From Flammeovirgaceae bacterium SG7u.111 (GTDB lineage: Bacteria; Bacteroidota; Bacteroidia; Cytophagales; Flammeovirgaceae), in the NCBI GenBank assembly GCA_034044135.1, contig CP139021.1, positions 568,501 to 632,500 on the forward strand: 64,000 bases of DNA, written 5' to 3'. Shown here one piece after another: positions 26,764 through 35,182 of this stretch. The stretch's first letter is position 1; each line of letters starts with the position of its first letter. The position numbers and the translations under genes were made by a program. A model generated the notes under the pieces. The model worked only from the letters and a program-made list of their open reading frames with translations. It did not search any database and had not been told where the DNA came from.

Positions 26764-27843
26764 ATGACTTTAAGAAAAGCAGTTTTGTTGACTATGATAC
26801 TTGGCTTGGTAGCAGCCTGCCAAGAAAAAAAGGTGGTAGAGATACCTGCAAAAATCCCTGTAAAGGTGGTAGTGATTTCTTTGTTTGAGCAAGGAGAAGA
26901 CGAGGGAGATAAGCCTGGTGAGTTTCAGTACTGGGTGGAAAGAGTCCCACTTGCCGAAACTATTCCTTTTCCGCAAGGCAATCGCAACCTTCGGTACAAT
27001 AGCGAGAAACAGATTTTGGGTATTTGTGCGGGAATTGGTACTGCCAAGGCTACCGCATCTATCATGGGCTTGGGGATGGATCCTAGATTTGACCTAAGCA
27101 AGGCGTACTTTATAGTAGCTGGAATATCGGGGGTAGATCCAGAAGATGCATCTACAGGCTCGGCTGCTTGGGCAGAGTGGCTTGTAGATGGCGATCTGGC
27201 TCACGAGATAGATGCAAGGGAGATTCCTGAGGACTGGACGACAGGTTATCTCCCTCTTCGCCGTAAGGAGCCCTATGAGCTTCCTGCAAGAGCTGATAAC
27301 GAAGGCGAGGCTTACCGTTTAGATTCGGGCTTGGTCAATTGGGCTTTTGACCTTACAAAAGATATTAAGCTAGAAGATACTGGTGATATAAAGAAAATGA
27401 GGGAGAAGTATACGGAGCACCCGAATGCTCAAAAGCCGCCAGTAGTAATGAAAGGCGATCAACTTGCTGCTATGACGTACTGGCACGGTGAGTTGATGAA
27501 CGACTGGGCGAATGACTGGGTGAATTACTGGACTGAAGGACAAGGTAATTTTGTGACCTCGGCAATGGAAGATACTGGTGTAATGAGAGCATTGCTTTAT
27601 TTGGGCAAGGCGGGAAAGGTTGACCCGCAGCGCTACTTGGTGCTAAGAACCGCTAGCAACTTCACTATGCAGTACCCTGGCTTAACGGCCGCTCAAAGCT
27701 TGGCAGGTGAAAAGCTGGAAGGTGAAGTGGGGTATTCTGCTTTTATTCCTTCGCTGGAGGCTGCTTGGAAAGTGGGGAGCAAGGTTGTTTTTGAGCTTTC
27801 AGACAACTGGGAGAAGTACGAAAACGAAATTCCTCATAAATAG
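26764..27843 (+). CDS. Purine nucleoside permease family (NUP) lipoprotein
   Basis: 359 aa. Lipoprotein signal with Cys19 (LGLVAAC). The remainder follows the NUP family: IPVKVVVISLFEQGEDEGDKPGEF, ICAGIGTAKATASIMGLGMDPRFDL, YFIVAGISGVDPEDASTGSAAWAEWLVDGDLAHEID, and a C-terminal TASNFTMQYPG / GYSAFIPSLEAAW. NUP was named from a Candida nucleoside uptake protein, but the fold is nucleoside-phosphorylase-like with no membrane helices, so a periplasmic nucleoside-binding or hydrolysing role is plausible. Single gene. Confidence 0.85.
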   Translation: MTLRKAVLLTMILGLVAACQEKKVVEIPAKIPVKVVVISLFEQGEDEGDKPGEFQYWVERVPLAETIPFPQGNRNLRYNSEKQILGICAGIGTAKATASIMGLGMDPRFDLSKAYFIVAGISGVDPEDASTGSAAWAEWLVDGDLAHEIDAREIPEDWTTGYLPLRRKEPYELPARADNEGEAYRLDSGLVNWAFDLTKDIKLEDTGDIKKMREKYTEHPNAQKPPVVMKGDQLAAMTYWHGELMNDWANDWVNYWTEGQGNFVTSAMEDTGVMRALLYLGKAGKVDPQRYLVLRTASNFTMQYPGLTAAQSLAGEKLEGEVGYSAFIPSLEAAWKVGSKVVFELSDNWEKYENEIPHK

Positions 27844-28211
27844 TCACATTCCTCTATTTATCTTACATATATGTTTTGAGGTGTATATCGTAAACTAAGT
27901 GATGTAAGAATTTGAGAAAAAAATAAAAAAAAATGAGTGATTTTGCTGTTTGATGCAATATTGAGATTTCTGTTGCCGTTATGGTGGTGTAATGTTTGAA
28001 ATAAAAAGGACTGATTATTGAATATCGTTAACAAAGGCTTAAACCTTGTTTAGATCTCAAGCTAGGTATAACGAATAATAAATGGCACTTTTGTTTCAAT
28101 TCTTACTAATAACAATTAAATTGTATAGCGTAAATGAAAAGGGATATTTTAACTGAAATCCAATTTTGTTAGGCTATGCAAAAATGATTTCAAACTAAAC
28201 TTTATACAGCC
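27844..28211. other. 368-bp gene-free AT-rich region
   Basis: No gene or clear hairpin is seen. It is the long upstream region of the 63-aa membrane protein and may hold its promoter, though no convincing TAnnTTTG motif was found. Confidence 0.3.
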
Positions 28212-28403
28212 ATGTCAACAGAAGAAAAATTAGAAACTATGGAAGCTGAAGTGAAAGAGCAATTGCAGGATGAGGATTATTACTACGGTCATGTAGAACC
28301 TAGGTATCCTAAGTCTTACGAAACTGTTATTTCATCTGCAATCCTTGTAGGAACACTCTTAATAATGGGGGTATTATTACTTTCAACAGGAGTTTTCGGA
28401 TAA
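28212..28403 (+). CDS. Small single-pass membrane protein of unknown function
   Basis: 63 aa. An acidic N-terminal half (STEEKLETMEAEVKEQLQDED) with a tyrosine cluster (DYYYGH) is followed by a PRYPKSYE stretch and one C-terminal membrane helix (SSAILVGTLLIMGVLLLSTGVFG). No signal peptide; predicted N-in tail anchor. Support for being real: ATG start, protein-like composition, and a strong terminator 27 bp after the stop. No family recognised. Confidence 0.6.
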   Translation: MSTEEKLETMEAEVKEQLQDEDYYYGHVEPRYPKSYETVISSAILVGTLLIMGVLLLSTGVFG

Positions 28404-28430
28404 AGAATAATTCTTTTATTTCAACGAAAT

Positions 28431-28461
28431 AAAAGCGCTCTGTAGGACAGAGCGCTTTTTT
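28431..28461. terminator. Bidirectional terminator between the 63-aa gene and the pectin locus
   Basis: AAAAGCGCTCTGT pairs with ACAGAGCGCTTTT (13 bp, 3-nt loop). T-runs follow on both strands, so it can end both the small rightward gene and the leftward pectin operon. Confidence 0.9.
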
Positions 28462-28498
28462 TATGCAGAGTTTCCAACTTTCGTTGGGTGGTATTATT

Positions 28499-30196
28499 CT
28501 ATTTTTCCAATCCGCTGATAAGCGATGGGTCAATTGATGAATTTGTGATATTGATATGTTTGTTGGTTTTTCCTTCAATACTGATTACGTGCTGCCCTTT
28601 GTTCTCAACAATATCAGCAGCTAATGCATCTACAGTGACATCGTTGCAGTTGAATATTGTCAATGCTTTTCCTTTCTGTAGTTTGATATCTATGCCTTTC
28701 ATAGTAAAAGCATCAGAATTGATGAGGAACATTCCTTTGTTTACCTCAAAAGTTGAATTTTCTAAGCTAATGTTAGACAAATGCTTTTCGGGCAAGCCTT
28801 GGAAAAAGGCGGCTATTTCGGAGTTGCTAACATGGATTTCCTTGAGGGAAATATTTTTGAACGCAGGAGTTTCTTCTGTTACAGGAGGGAGATCCTCTTC
28901 GGTGTCCTCTATATTATTCTTCCCGCCCTTTGTGTCTACAGGAGATTTCCCTTCATAAAAAGAGTTGAATTTGATGGCTTCTGCGGGAATATTCATCATA
29001 TCAATTTTTGAGATGAAAATGTCTTCTACAACCCCGCCTCTGCCTCTGGTACTTTTAAACCGTAGCCCTATGTCAGTTCCTATGAACGTACAGTTGGAGA
29101 TATGCATTTTTTTCACTCCACCCGACATCTCGCTACCAATGGTAAAACCTCCGTGACCGTGGAAAACGATGTTGTTCTTGATGATTACGTTTTCTGTAGG
29201 CATGCCTCTTTTTCTTCCATCCTCGTTTTTCCCAGATTTGATGCAAATGGCGTCATCGCCCACATCAAATGTATTGTTGTAAATCAGGGCATTTTTGCAA
29301 GATTCTAAATCCAGCCCATCGCCATTTTGCGAGTACCAAGGGTTTTTGACGGTCAGGTTTCTGATGATCACGTCTTCACACATCAGTGGGTGAAGGTTCC
29401 AAGCAGGAGAATTTTGGAATGTAGGGCCATCGAGCAATACCTTTTTACAATCGACCAAGCTTAGGAGTACTGGTCTCATAAAGTCTTTTACTTTCTCAAA
29501 TTCTTTAGGGTCGTCAAAATTTGGGACATTGAAATTATCCTTTTGGTCTCCTTTTCTAGATGATTCTGAAGGATACCACGTCTGTTTGTTTTCACTCAGT
29601 ACTCCACCAGACTTTACCAATTTGTTCCATTGGTTTTCTGTAAGCTTACTTTTTTTCACTGGTCTCCAAGCATCGCCCGAACCGTCAATAATCCCTTTTC
29701 CTGTAATGGCTATGTTTGTTAAGTCTTTGCCATAAATAGGGGAGATGCAGCGGTAGGTGTCAAGCCCTTCAAAACTGGTTTCTATAAGTGGATATTCATC
29801 AAAATCTTTACTAAAAACGAGAAGCGCGCCATCTTCAAGATGAAGGTTGATGTTGCTTTTGAGCTGGATAGGGCCTGTAAGCCAAACACCTCGTGGGATT
29901 ATCACTTTTCCTCCACCCTTTTTTGCAGCCATTTCTATTGTAGAGGTAATTGCCTCTTTATTATTGGTGATGCCATCACCCACAGCACCAAAATCAGTTA
30001 TTTTGACAGAATAATCTTTAAAGGAAGCTTCTTTTACCTTGGGCATTTCAAATTCTATGCCCGCATATATATTATCTTTTTCTACTAACTGAGGTGCGTT
30101 TACTGGAGAGGAGGTATTGCAGGAAAATAGGTACAAGGCAAGCCCTGCCATCACCATTCTTCCTTTCCATTTTTTTAGTGGGTTTTTCATTTTCAT
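28499..30196 (-). CDS. GH28 polygalacturonase-family lipoprotein
   Basis: 565 aa. Lipoprotein signal with Cys26 (LYLFSC). Right-handed beta-helix with all four GH28 motifs: NGDGLDLES (291-299; usually NTDG), GDDAICIKSG (313-322), GHGGFTIGSE (347-356) and RFKSTRGRGG (379-388). The Asp residues of the first two motifs and His348 are the expected catalytic set. It hydrolyses alpha-galacturonosidic bonds in pectin, endo or exo not decidable. Last gene of the leftward pectin operon, before a bidirectional terminator. Confidence 0.93.
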   Translation of the reverse strand: MKMKNPLKKWKGRMVMAGLALYLFSCNTSSPVNAPQLVEKDNIYAGIEFEMPKVKEASFKDYSVKITDFGAVGDGITNNKEAITSTIEMAAKKGGGKVIIPRGVWLTGPIQLKSNINLHLEDGALLVFSKDFDEYPLIETSFEGLDTYRCISPIYGKDLTNIAITGKGIIDGSGDAWRPVKKSKLTENQWNKLVKSGGVLSENKQTWYPSESSRKGDQKDNFNVPNFDDPKEFEKVKDFMRPVLLSLVDCKKVLLDGPTFQNSPAWNLHPLMCEDVIIRNLTVKNPWYSQNGDGLDLESCKNALIYNNTFDVGDDAICIKSGKNEDGRKRGMPTENVIIKNNIVFHGHGGFTIGSEMSGGVKKMHISNCTFIGTDIGLRFKSTRGRGGVVEDIFISKIDMMNIPAEAIKFNSFYEGKSPVDTKGGKNNIEDTEEDLPPVTEETPAFKNISLKEIHVSNSEIAAFFQGLPEKHLSNISLENSTFEVNKGMFLINSDAFTMKGIDIKLQKGKALTIFNCNDVTVDALAADIVENKGQHVISIEGKTNKHINITNSSIDPSLISGLEK

Positions 30197-30238
30197 GTAT
30201 CTTTTACTGATCTATTAATTTATTAAGGTGTATATTTT

Positions 30239-31498
30239 TTATAGCTGAACTTTTACTGGTTGAGCTAATTTTTTTGCTGTTTGTTTGATGTATTCAATAA
30301 ATTCAGCTTCACTTTTTATTCCTCCTTTTTCACCTTCCCAAGCTCCTAAGAAGTAGTAGTCCAGCTCGTTTGTTCCCGAATTTATTTTTACAATATGGCT
30401 ATGCTCATCTTCTCTAAATCCTTTAAAATCTTTACTTGCAAAAAAGACAGCTAATCCTAAATTGTCATTATTCAAACTTTGTTTTCCATAAGTTGCAATG
30501 AAGCCCCATTGGCTCTCATCTCCTTGTTGGGTAAAAAGGGTTGCGTTGTCATCTTTTACTATTCCAGTGCAGTAATTTGCCAAGGCTTCGCTCACTTGGA
30601 GCTGGTGGTGGCTAAGGCGAGTACCAGCATGGATACTGAGGTTTGATTCTAGGTCTATGGAAAGTCCTGCCACTTTCCAGCCGAAATAGCTGGTTTTGAT
30701 AGAAGAATAAATACTGCCATTTTCAGCTATTTTACAGGTTATGCTGTCTGTTTTGTCAATTCTGGTGGCATGGTCTTCTTCAAATACCCCAAAAGCTCCG
30801 ATGCCCAAAGATTTGCCCACTTTCAACACATCCATGCCCCAAGGTTCTTGTTCGTGGTACGAGTCAAACCCATCTTGTCCTACGTCTTGGAGTACAACAT
30901 CATGCGTGCTTTTGCCAAAAATATCCGTTGCATTTCGCCAGTCGAGGTAAAAGCGGTAGCCTACTAAGTCGGACTCCCACCCAGGGCCTTCGTACCTGAT
31001 GTAAAAAGAATGGTCGGTGTGCTTATCAGGTACTCTCAATTCATTTATGTTCTGAAATGTCCCACCTTGATATTCAAACTGTTCATTACCATTTTTTTTC
31101 ACCACTTCTATCCATTCCCCACCTTCTTTCACCGAAATTTCAGCCTGCGTTTTTTTAGCAAACTCCTTTCGTTTTTGTCCCTCTACTTTTTTTAGTTGGA
31201 ATTGAAGTTCCGATTTGGCTGAAATGCTGTCTATAATAAATAGTAAAGCCTCGCCCATAGTCTGAGAAGCTATTTCCTCATTGTTAAAAAGTACAGCTAT
31301 TTCTGTTGCACTTGTATCGTTTAGTATGTTGGCTATTTGCTCCTTATCAATACTGACTAAGCTGTTTCTCAGCAAAATATCGCTTGAGTTGGCTATGCTA
31401 AAAGTGCCCTCCTTTGTAGGTTCATTGCTAAATTCCTTCTTTGCACACTGGCTAAAGAAGAGAGGGAATAACAGAAGAAAAAGTATATACCTAGACAT
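30239..31498 (-). CDS. DUF4861 family lipoprotein of the pectin locus
   Basis: 419 aa. Lipoprotein signal with Cys18 (FFSQC). The conserved core matches DUF4861: YIRYEGPGWESDLVGYRFYLDWRNATDIFGK, GWKVAGLSIDLESNLSIHAGTRLSHHQL and the C-terminal YYFLGAWEGEKGG. DUF4861 proteins are frequent in pectin and rhamnogalacturonan loci of Bacteroidota, and their enzymatic role is not established here. It lies between GH28 and CE8 genes with gaps of 42 and 37 bp, so it is part of the operon. Confidence 0.82.
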   Translation of the reverse strand: MSRYILFLLLFPLFFSQCAKKEFSNEPTKEGTFSIANSSDILLRNSLVSIDKEQIANILNDTSATEIAVLFNNEEIASQTMGEALLFIIDSISAKSELQFQLKKVEGQKRKEFAKKTQAEISVKEGGEWIEVVKKNGNEQFEYQGGTFQNINELRVPDKHTDHSFYIRYEGPGWESDLVGYRFYLDWRNATDIFGKSTHDVVLQDVGQDGFDSYHEQEPWGMDVLKVGKSLGIGAFGVFEEDHATRIDKTDSITCKIAENGSIYSSIKTSYFGWKVAGLSIDLESNLSIHAGTRLSHHQLQVSEALANYCTGIVKDDNATLFTQQGDESQWGFIATYGKQSLNNDNLGLAVFFASKDFKGFREDEHSHIVKINSGTNELDYYFLGAWEGEKGGIKSEAEFIEYIKQTAKKLAQPVKVQL

Positions 31499-31535
31499 AT
31501 GAATAATTTTTTAAGTAAAGAGCTTGGTTAATAAA

Positions 31536-32531
31536 TTAATGGTCATAGTTCAAGACGGAGTTTTTATTAGGAATCCATCCATCAAATATTTTTTGCAGTG
31601 AGTAATGTGAAAGATCTTCTTTGGTCAATTGCTTTGCCCACGGAACTCTTGAAGCAGGGCTAGCCCCTTCTCCTTCCGATTCGAACTCTGCATAAAAAGA
31701 TGTTTTTTCAGCATCAGGCTTGTTCCAATTATGCCACCCTTCTGGGCGTATATGCTTGCCCAGTTGGCATTTTAAAAAGACGGTTTGCGCATAAGGGCGC
31801 CATGGTCTGCCGAGGTAAACTGACTGGTCGGGAGCATCGCCCGTAAGTTTGCAGTTGATAAATACAAACCCATATTCTTCGCCCAAAAGGGTAGAGGCGG
31901 CCGTGATATATTGTCCCCCAGTTTTGGAGAATATCTCACAGTTTTCGAAAACAGCCGTGCTCCAGCCAAATATGAAATCGGTAGTTCCTTCTATGTAGCA
32001 ATTGAGGTAATATTGCCTGCTTCCTTGCCCGTGGGGGTAGAGCGTATCTTGAAATCCTAGGAATTTGCAGTTGGAAAAGAAAACTTCATCGCCATCTACC
32101 CTTACGGCTACTGCTTGCCCCACAGCTCCCGATGAGTTTTCGAAAGTTATATTCTCCGCTTGAAAGCCACTTCCATAAATAAAGAAGCTAGAAGAGCCAG
32201 AAGTACCCAAGGTCTCTCCAAACTGGTTCTTTTTCGAACTATAATCGTCAAAAGTCAGTATGGTCTTCTCTACGCTTTCGCCAATGAACGAAATGTTTGT
32301 TTTGGTTTTGGGAAGGATAAGTTTTTCCTTGTACACTCCATTTTTTATAAAAATCGTAGTTCTGTTTTTCCTCAAATGAGGAGCATGGTCAATGGCAGCT
32401 TGCACAGAGGTGAAGTCTCCTTTCCCATTGATGTCAACTATGACGTCGTAATCTTGAGCGACTGCATTGTAACAAAAGAGCATAGAAACCAGGAACAGAA
32501 ATAATAGATATGTTTTGCTTTTATAAATCAC
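31536..32531 (-). CDS. CE8 pectinesterase with a non-ATG start
   Basis: About 331 aa. Signal peptide (YLLFLFLVSMLFCYNAVAQ) then the CE8 beta-helix: GDFTSVQAAIDHAP, GVYKEKL, AVGQAVAVRVDGD, GFQDTLY, DFIFGWSTAVFENC and YLGRPWRPYAQTVFL. The Asp of QDTLY, the Asp of DFIFG and the Arg of GRPW are the expected active-site residues. It removes methyl esters from homogalacturonan. No ATG lies before the signal peptide: GTG at 32531 is chosen, and TTG at 32549 is possible. Either overlaps the GH105 stop (32521), indicating translational coupling; the first ATG would delete most of the signal. Confidence 0.88.
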   Translation of the reverse strand: MIYKSKTYLLFLFLVSMLFCYNAVAQDYDVIVDINGKGDFTSVQAAIDHAPHLRKNRTTIFIKNGVYKEKLILPKTKTNISFIGESVEKTILTFDDYSSKKNQFGETLGTSGSSSFFIYGSGFQAENITFENSSGAVGQAVAVRVDGDEVFFSNCKFLGFQDTLYPHGQGSRQYYLNCYIEGTTDFIFGWSTAVFENCEIFSKTGGQYITAASTLLGEEYGFVFINCKLTGDAPDQSVYLGRPWRPYAQTVFLKCQLGKHIRPEGWHNWNKPDAEKTSFYAEFESEGEGASPASRVPWAKQLTKEDLSHYSLQKIFDGWIPNKNSVLNYDH

Positions 32532-33744
32532 TTTTTTCTGCTTTTTCAAATTCTAATGAAGCCATTATGAAAGGACCTACGCCTTTTGGGTCGTTGTCTC
32601 TGATAATTTCATTCACATAATACTCGTAGCTACCGTCTCTGTATGGGTTGCCGCCCAAACCAGCTACTCCGCAAACTTGGGTAAGGCTGATAGTGCCATC
32701 ATCATTCTTTTGGATGAGATCGCTTACAATCGCTTCGTATCCTTTTTTGCCTGCATCCAAGTATTTTCCATCTAAATAGCCCTTGTTGGCAGATTTTAGT
32801 AAGAAGTAGCTGAACATGCTAGATGCCGAGCCTTCTAAATAGTTTCCTTCATCGCCAGGTCTGTCCATCACTTGCCACCACAGTCCTGAAGCATCTTGAT
32901 TGGCAATGATCGCATCAGCCATTTTTTTGTGGATTGAAAGAATATCGGCACGTTTTGGGTGGTCTTCAGGGAAGAAGTCCAGCACGTCTACCAAAGCCAT
33001 GGCAAACCAGCCCATTGCCCTGCCCCAAGCATGAGGTGAGCGACCAGTTTCAGGGTTTGACCACTTTTGCTCCCTTGACTCGTCCCAACCGTGGTAGTAC
33101 AAGCCTACATTTTCATCCCAGGTGTATTTGTCAATAAGATAAATCTGCTTGGCTACATCGTCGTAGATTGCATGCTCGCCAAATTCAGTAGCATATTGGG
33201 CTAGGAATGGTGAGCCCATATACAATCCATCAAGCCACATTTGCGAAGGGTATCTTTTCTTGTGCCAAAAACCGCCCTCTGAAGTGCGTGGATGTTCACG
33301 CATTTGATCCCTTAATGTTTCTATCGCTAGTTTGTACTTATCTTTGTTCGTTTCCTTATAAACCTCCATCACAAACTTTCCCGGATTCACCCTGTCTATG
33401 TTGTAATCCAATTTTCTGTAGGTTAGGATTTTACCGTCGTCCATAATCATGGAGTCAGCATAAAACAGCACATAATCGTAATATTTCTGATTCTTTGTTT
33501 TCTGCCACACTTTCCACACAGCCGAGCAAACTAATCCGTTTGAGTATTCCCATTTGGGCTTTTCTCGGAAATCTAGCAGCCGAGGATCGGGGTTTCTCTT
33601 CAGCTCAGAGTCTGCCATTTGTACATAAAGAGGACTCTCTTTTTGAGATTCTTCGACAGCGGGTTGGCTGTCAGTCTCTTTTACCTTTTGTGAGCAAGAG
33701 GCTAGGGTAATAAAAAGAAATAGGATAGTAATATGCTTTTTCAT
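32521..33744 (-). CDS. GH105 unsaturated rhamnogalacturonyl hydrolase, lipoprotein
   Basis: 407 aa. Lipoprotein signal with Cys17 (TLASC). Six-hairpin barrel of GH88/GH105 type: GFWHKKRYPSQMWLDGLYMGSPFLAQYA (catalytic Asp172), WGRAMGWFAMALVDVLDFF and DASGLWWQVMDRPGDEGNYLEGSASSMFSYFLLK. It removes the unsaturated galacturonyl residue that pectin or rhamnogalacturonan lyases leave at the non-reducing end. It begins 3 bp after the PL1 stop and overlaps the CE8 start, so the three are tightly linked. Confidence 0.93.
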   Translation of the reverse strand: MKKHITILFLFITLASCSQKVKETDSQPAVEESQKESPLYVQMADSELKRNPDPRLLDFREKPKWEYSNGLVCSAVWKVWQKTKNQKYYDYVLFYADSMIMDDGKILTYRKLDYNIDRVNPGKFVMEVYKETNKDKYKLAIETLRDQMREHPRTSEGGFWHKKRYPSQMWLDGLYMGSPFLAQYATEFGEHAIYDDVAKQIYLIDKYTWDENVGLYYHGWDESREQKWSNPETGRSPHAWGRAMGWFAMALVDVLDFFPEDHPKRADILSIHKKMADAIIANQDASGLWWQVMDRPGDEGNYLEGSASSMFSYFLLKSANKGYLDGKYLDAGKKGYEAIVSDLIQKNDDGTISLTQVCGVAGLGGNPYRDGSYEYYVNEIIRDNDPKGVGPFIMASLEFEKAEKSDL

Positions 33745-33747
33745 ATA

Positions 33748-35094
33748 TCAATTTTTTTTGATCAGTTCATTTAAGTAAACCTCTATATTAGTATAATTCT
33801 TACTGATGGAATACAAGGCATGATCGGTGTTGTCTTTCGGGTCTAGGTCATGCTTTGCTTCCCATTTATCGGGCATTCCATCTTTATCAGTATCAGTGTT
33901 AAAATTGTATGTTTTCAACTCAGGCCATCCGCCAACATCCGTTTGGGAGTCGATAATTCCTTTGTGTTCAAAGCCAAATTCTGCCAAACCTTCTTTCACA
34001 TTCTTCAAAACTCTGCTGTCCACTATGTCCCTAACCAAGCTTGCCCCAGCATGTAGCAGTACGTGCGTGTAGGCATCTTGAGCCGTTTCAGTTTCAATAT
34101 CCAAAACTAGTATGGGTTCGTCAGTTCTAGCTGAATCGGGGGCATCTGCTACTACGCCTTTCCAGTTGTCGGTGGTAACAGTAGAGTTGCCGTCCAATAT
34201 GTTTCCTTCCAAATAATATTTCCCGTAGGGCGACCAAGGGTTTAAAATTCTTCCTTTTTTAGAGGTAGAAGTAGCAGGGCCGGGCTTATAATAATTCCCA
34301 ACTATGTTATGGTTGCCTTCTTCTCCTGCATATGAATTGTTGTCTTTCCAGTTATAGACTACATTGTTCCTGAAGTCAACAACTTCATTTTCTGGGGATT
34401 TGTGGTATCTAGCTCCGCAAAACCTAGGGAGCCTGCTTTTGTGGTGAGCCAATAAATTGTGGTGGAACGTAGCACCTTTTCCGCCCCAAATTCCTCCGTA
34501 GCCATGTGCTCCTTTTTCATGTACAGAGTGGTTCATACTTTCCGAAATGATGCACCATTGCATGGTGAAATTCTCATTGTCATAGCAAGAGGCTACTTCA
34601 TCGGAAGCCCAGCTAAAGGAGCAGTGGTCGATTATAATGTCTTTTTGACGAAGCACACTGATGCAGTCGTCTTGTTGTTGTTCCAAATCACCCATTCTTA
34701 TTCTTAGGTATCGGATGATTACGTTTGAAGAGCTAACTTTTAAAGGGTAGTTTTTGAGGCAAATACCATCTCCTGGAGCTGATTGACCAGCGATAGTAAG
34801 GTCGCCGTGGTTGATTTTAAGCTCAGATTTGAGCTCTATAGTACCCGATATGTTGAACACTATTATTCTGGGAAATTTTTGCTTAATGGCTTCACGTAAG
34901 CTGCCTTTTCCACTATCGTTGAGGTTGCTTACTATCAAGACTTTTCCTTCTCTTCCACCGGTAGTGTATTTGCCAAAACCTTCTGCTTCGGGAAATGCCA
35001 ATACGGCATCCTCTCCTTTATGGGAAAAAGTTAGCGCACCGTACGATGTGAAAGTGAAAAAAGCTAGTCCAATAAGTAGTATTTTGAAGTCCAT
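33748..35094 (-). CDS. Pectate lyase family PL1, secreted
   Basis: 448 aa. Signal peptide, then FPEAEGFGKYTTGGREGKVLIVSNLNDSGKGSLREAIKQKFPRIIVFNISGTIEL, the classical PL1 N-terminal rung. The beta-helix continues with NVIIRYLRIRMGD, DDCISV, IIIDHCSFSWASDE and HHNLLAHHKSRLPRFCG, holding the Ca-binding Asp residues and the catalytic Arg region (SRLPR). A Ca-binding TDTDKDGMPDKWE repeat near the C-terminus is typical of secreted Bacteroidota lyases. It cleaves polygalacturonate by beta-elimination. It is the first enzyme gene after susCD. Confidence 0.92.
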   Translation of the reverse strand: MDFKILLIGLAFFTFTSYGALTFSHKGEDAVLAFPEAEGFGKYTTGGREGKVLIVSNLNDSGKGSLREAIKQKFPRIIVFNISGTIELKSELKINHGDLTIAGQSAPGDGICLKNYPLKVSSSNVIIRYLRIRMGDLEQQQDDCISVLRQKDIIIDHCSFSWASDEVASCYDNENFTMQWCIISESMNHSVHEKGAHGYGGIWGGKGATFHHNLLAHHKSRLPRFCGARYHKSPENEVVDFRNNVVYNWKDNNSYAGEEGNHNIVGNYYKPGPATSTSKKGRILNPWSPYGKYYLEGNILDGNSTVTTDNWKGVVADAPDSARTDEPILVLDIETETAQDAYTHVLLHAGASLVRDIVDSRVLKNVKEGLAEFGFEHKGIIDSQTDVGGWPELKTYNFNTDTDKDGMPDKWEAKHDLDPKDNTDHALYSISKNYTNIEVYLNELIKKN

Positions 35095-35110
35095 GCTGCT
35101 TTGGTAAAGG

Positions 35111-35145
35111 CTTCTATCCTAGGTCATCTGTGCCTAGGATAGAAG
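35111..35145. other. Hairpin between susD and the PL1 lyase gene
   Basis: CTTCTATCCTAGG pairs perfectly with CCTAGGATAGAAG around a 9-nt loop. No T-run follows on the minus strand, so a stability or attenuation element that lets susCD exceed enzyme expression is more likely than full termination. Confidence 0.55.
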
Positions 35146-35182
35146 TTTGTGTTTATGATATATTACTCAATAGATAAACTAT

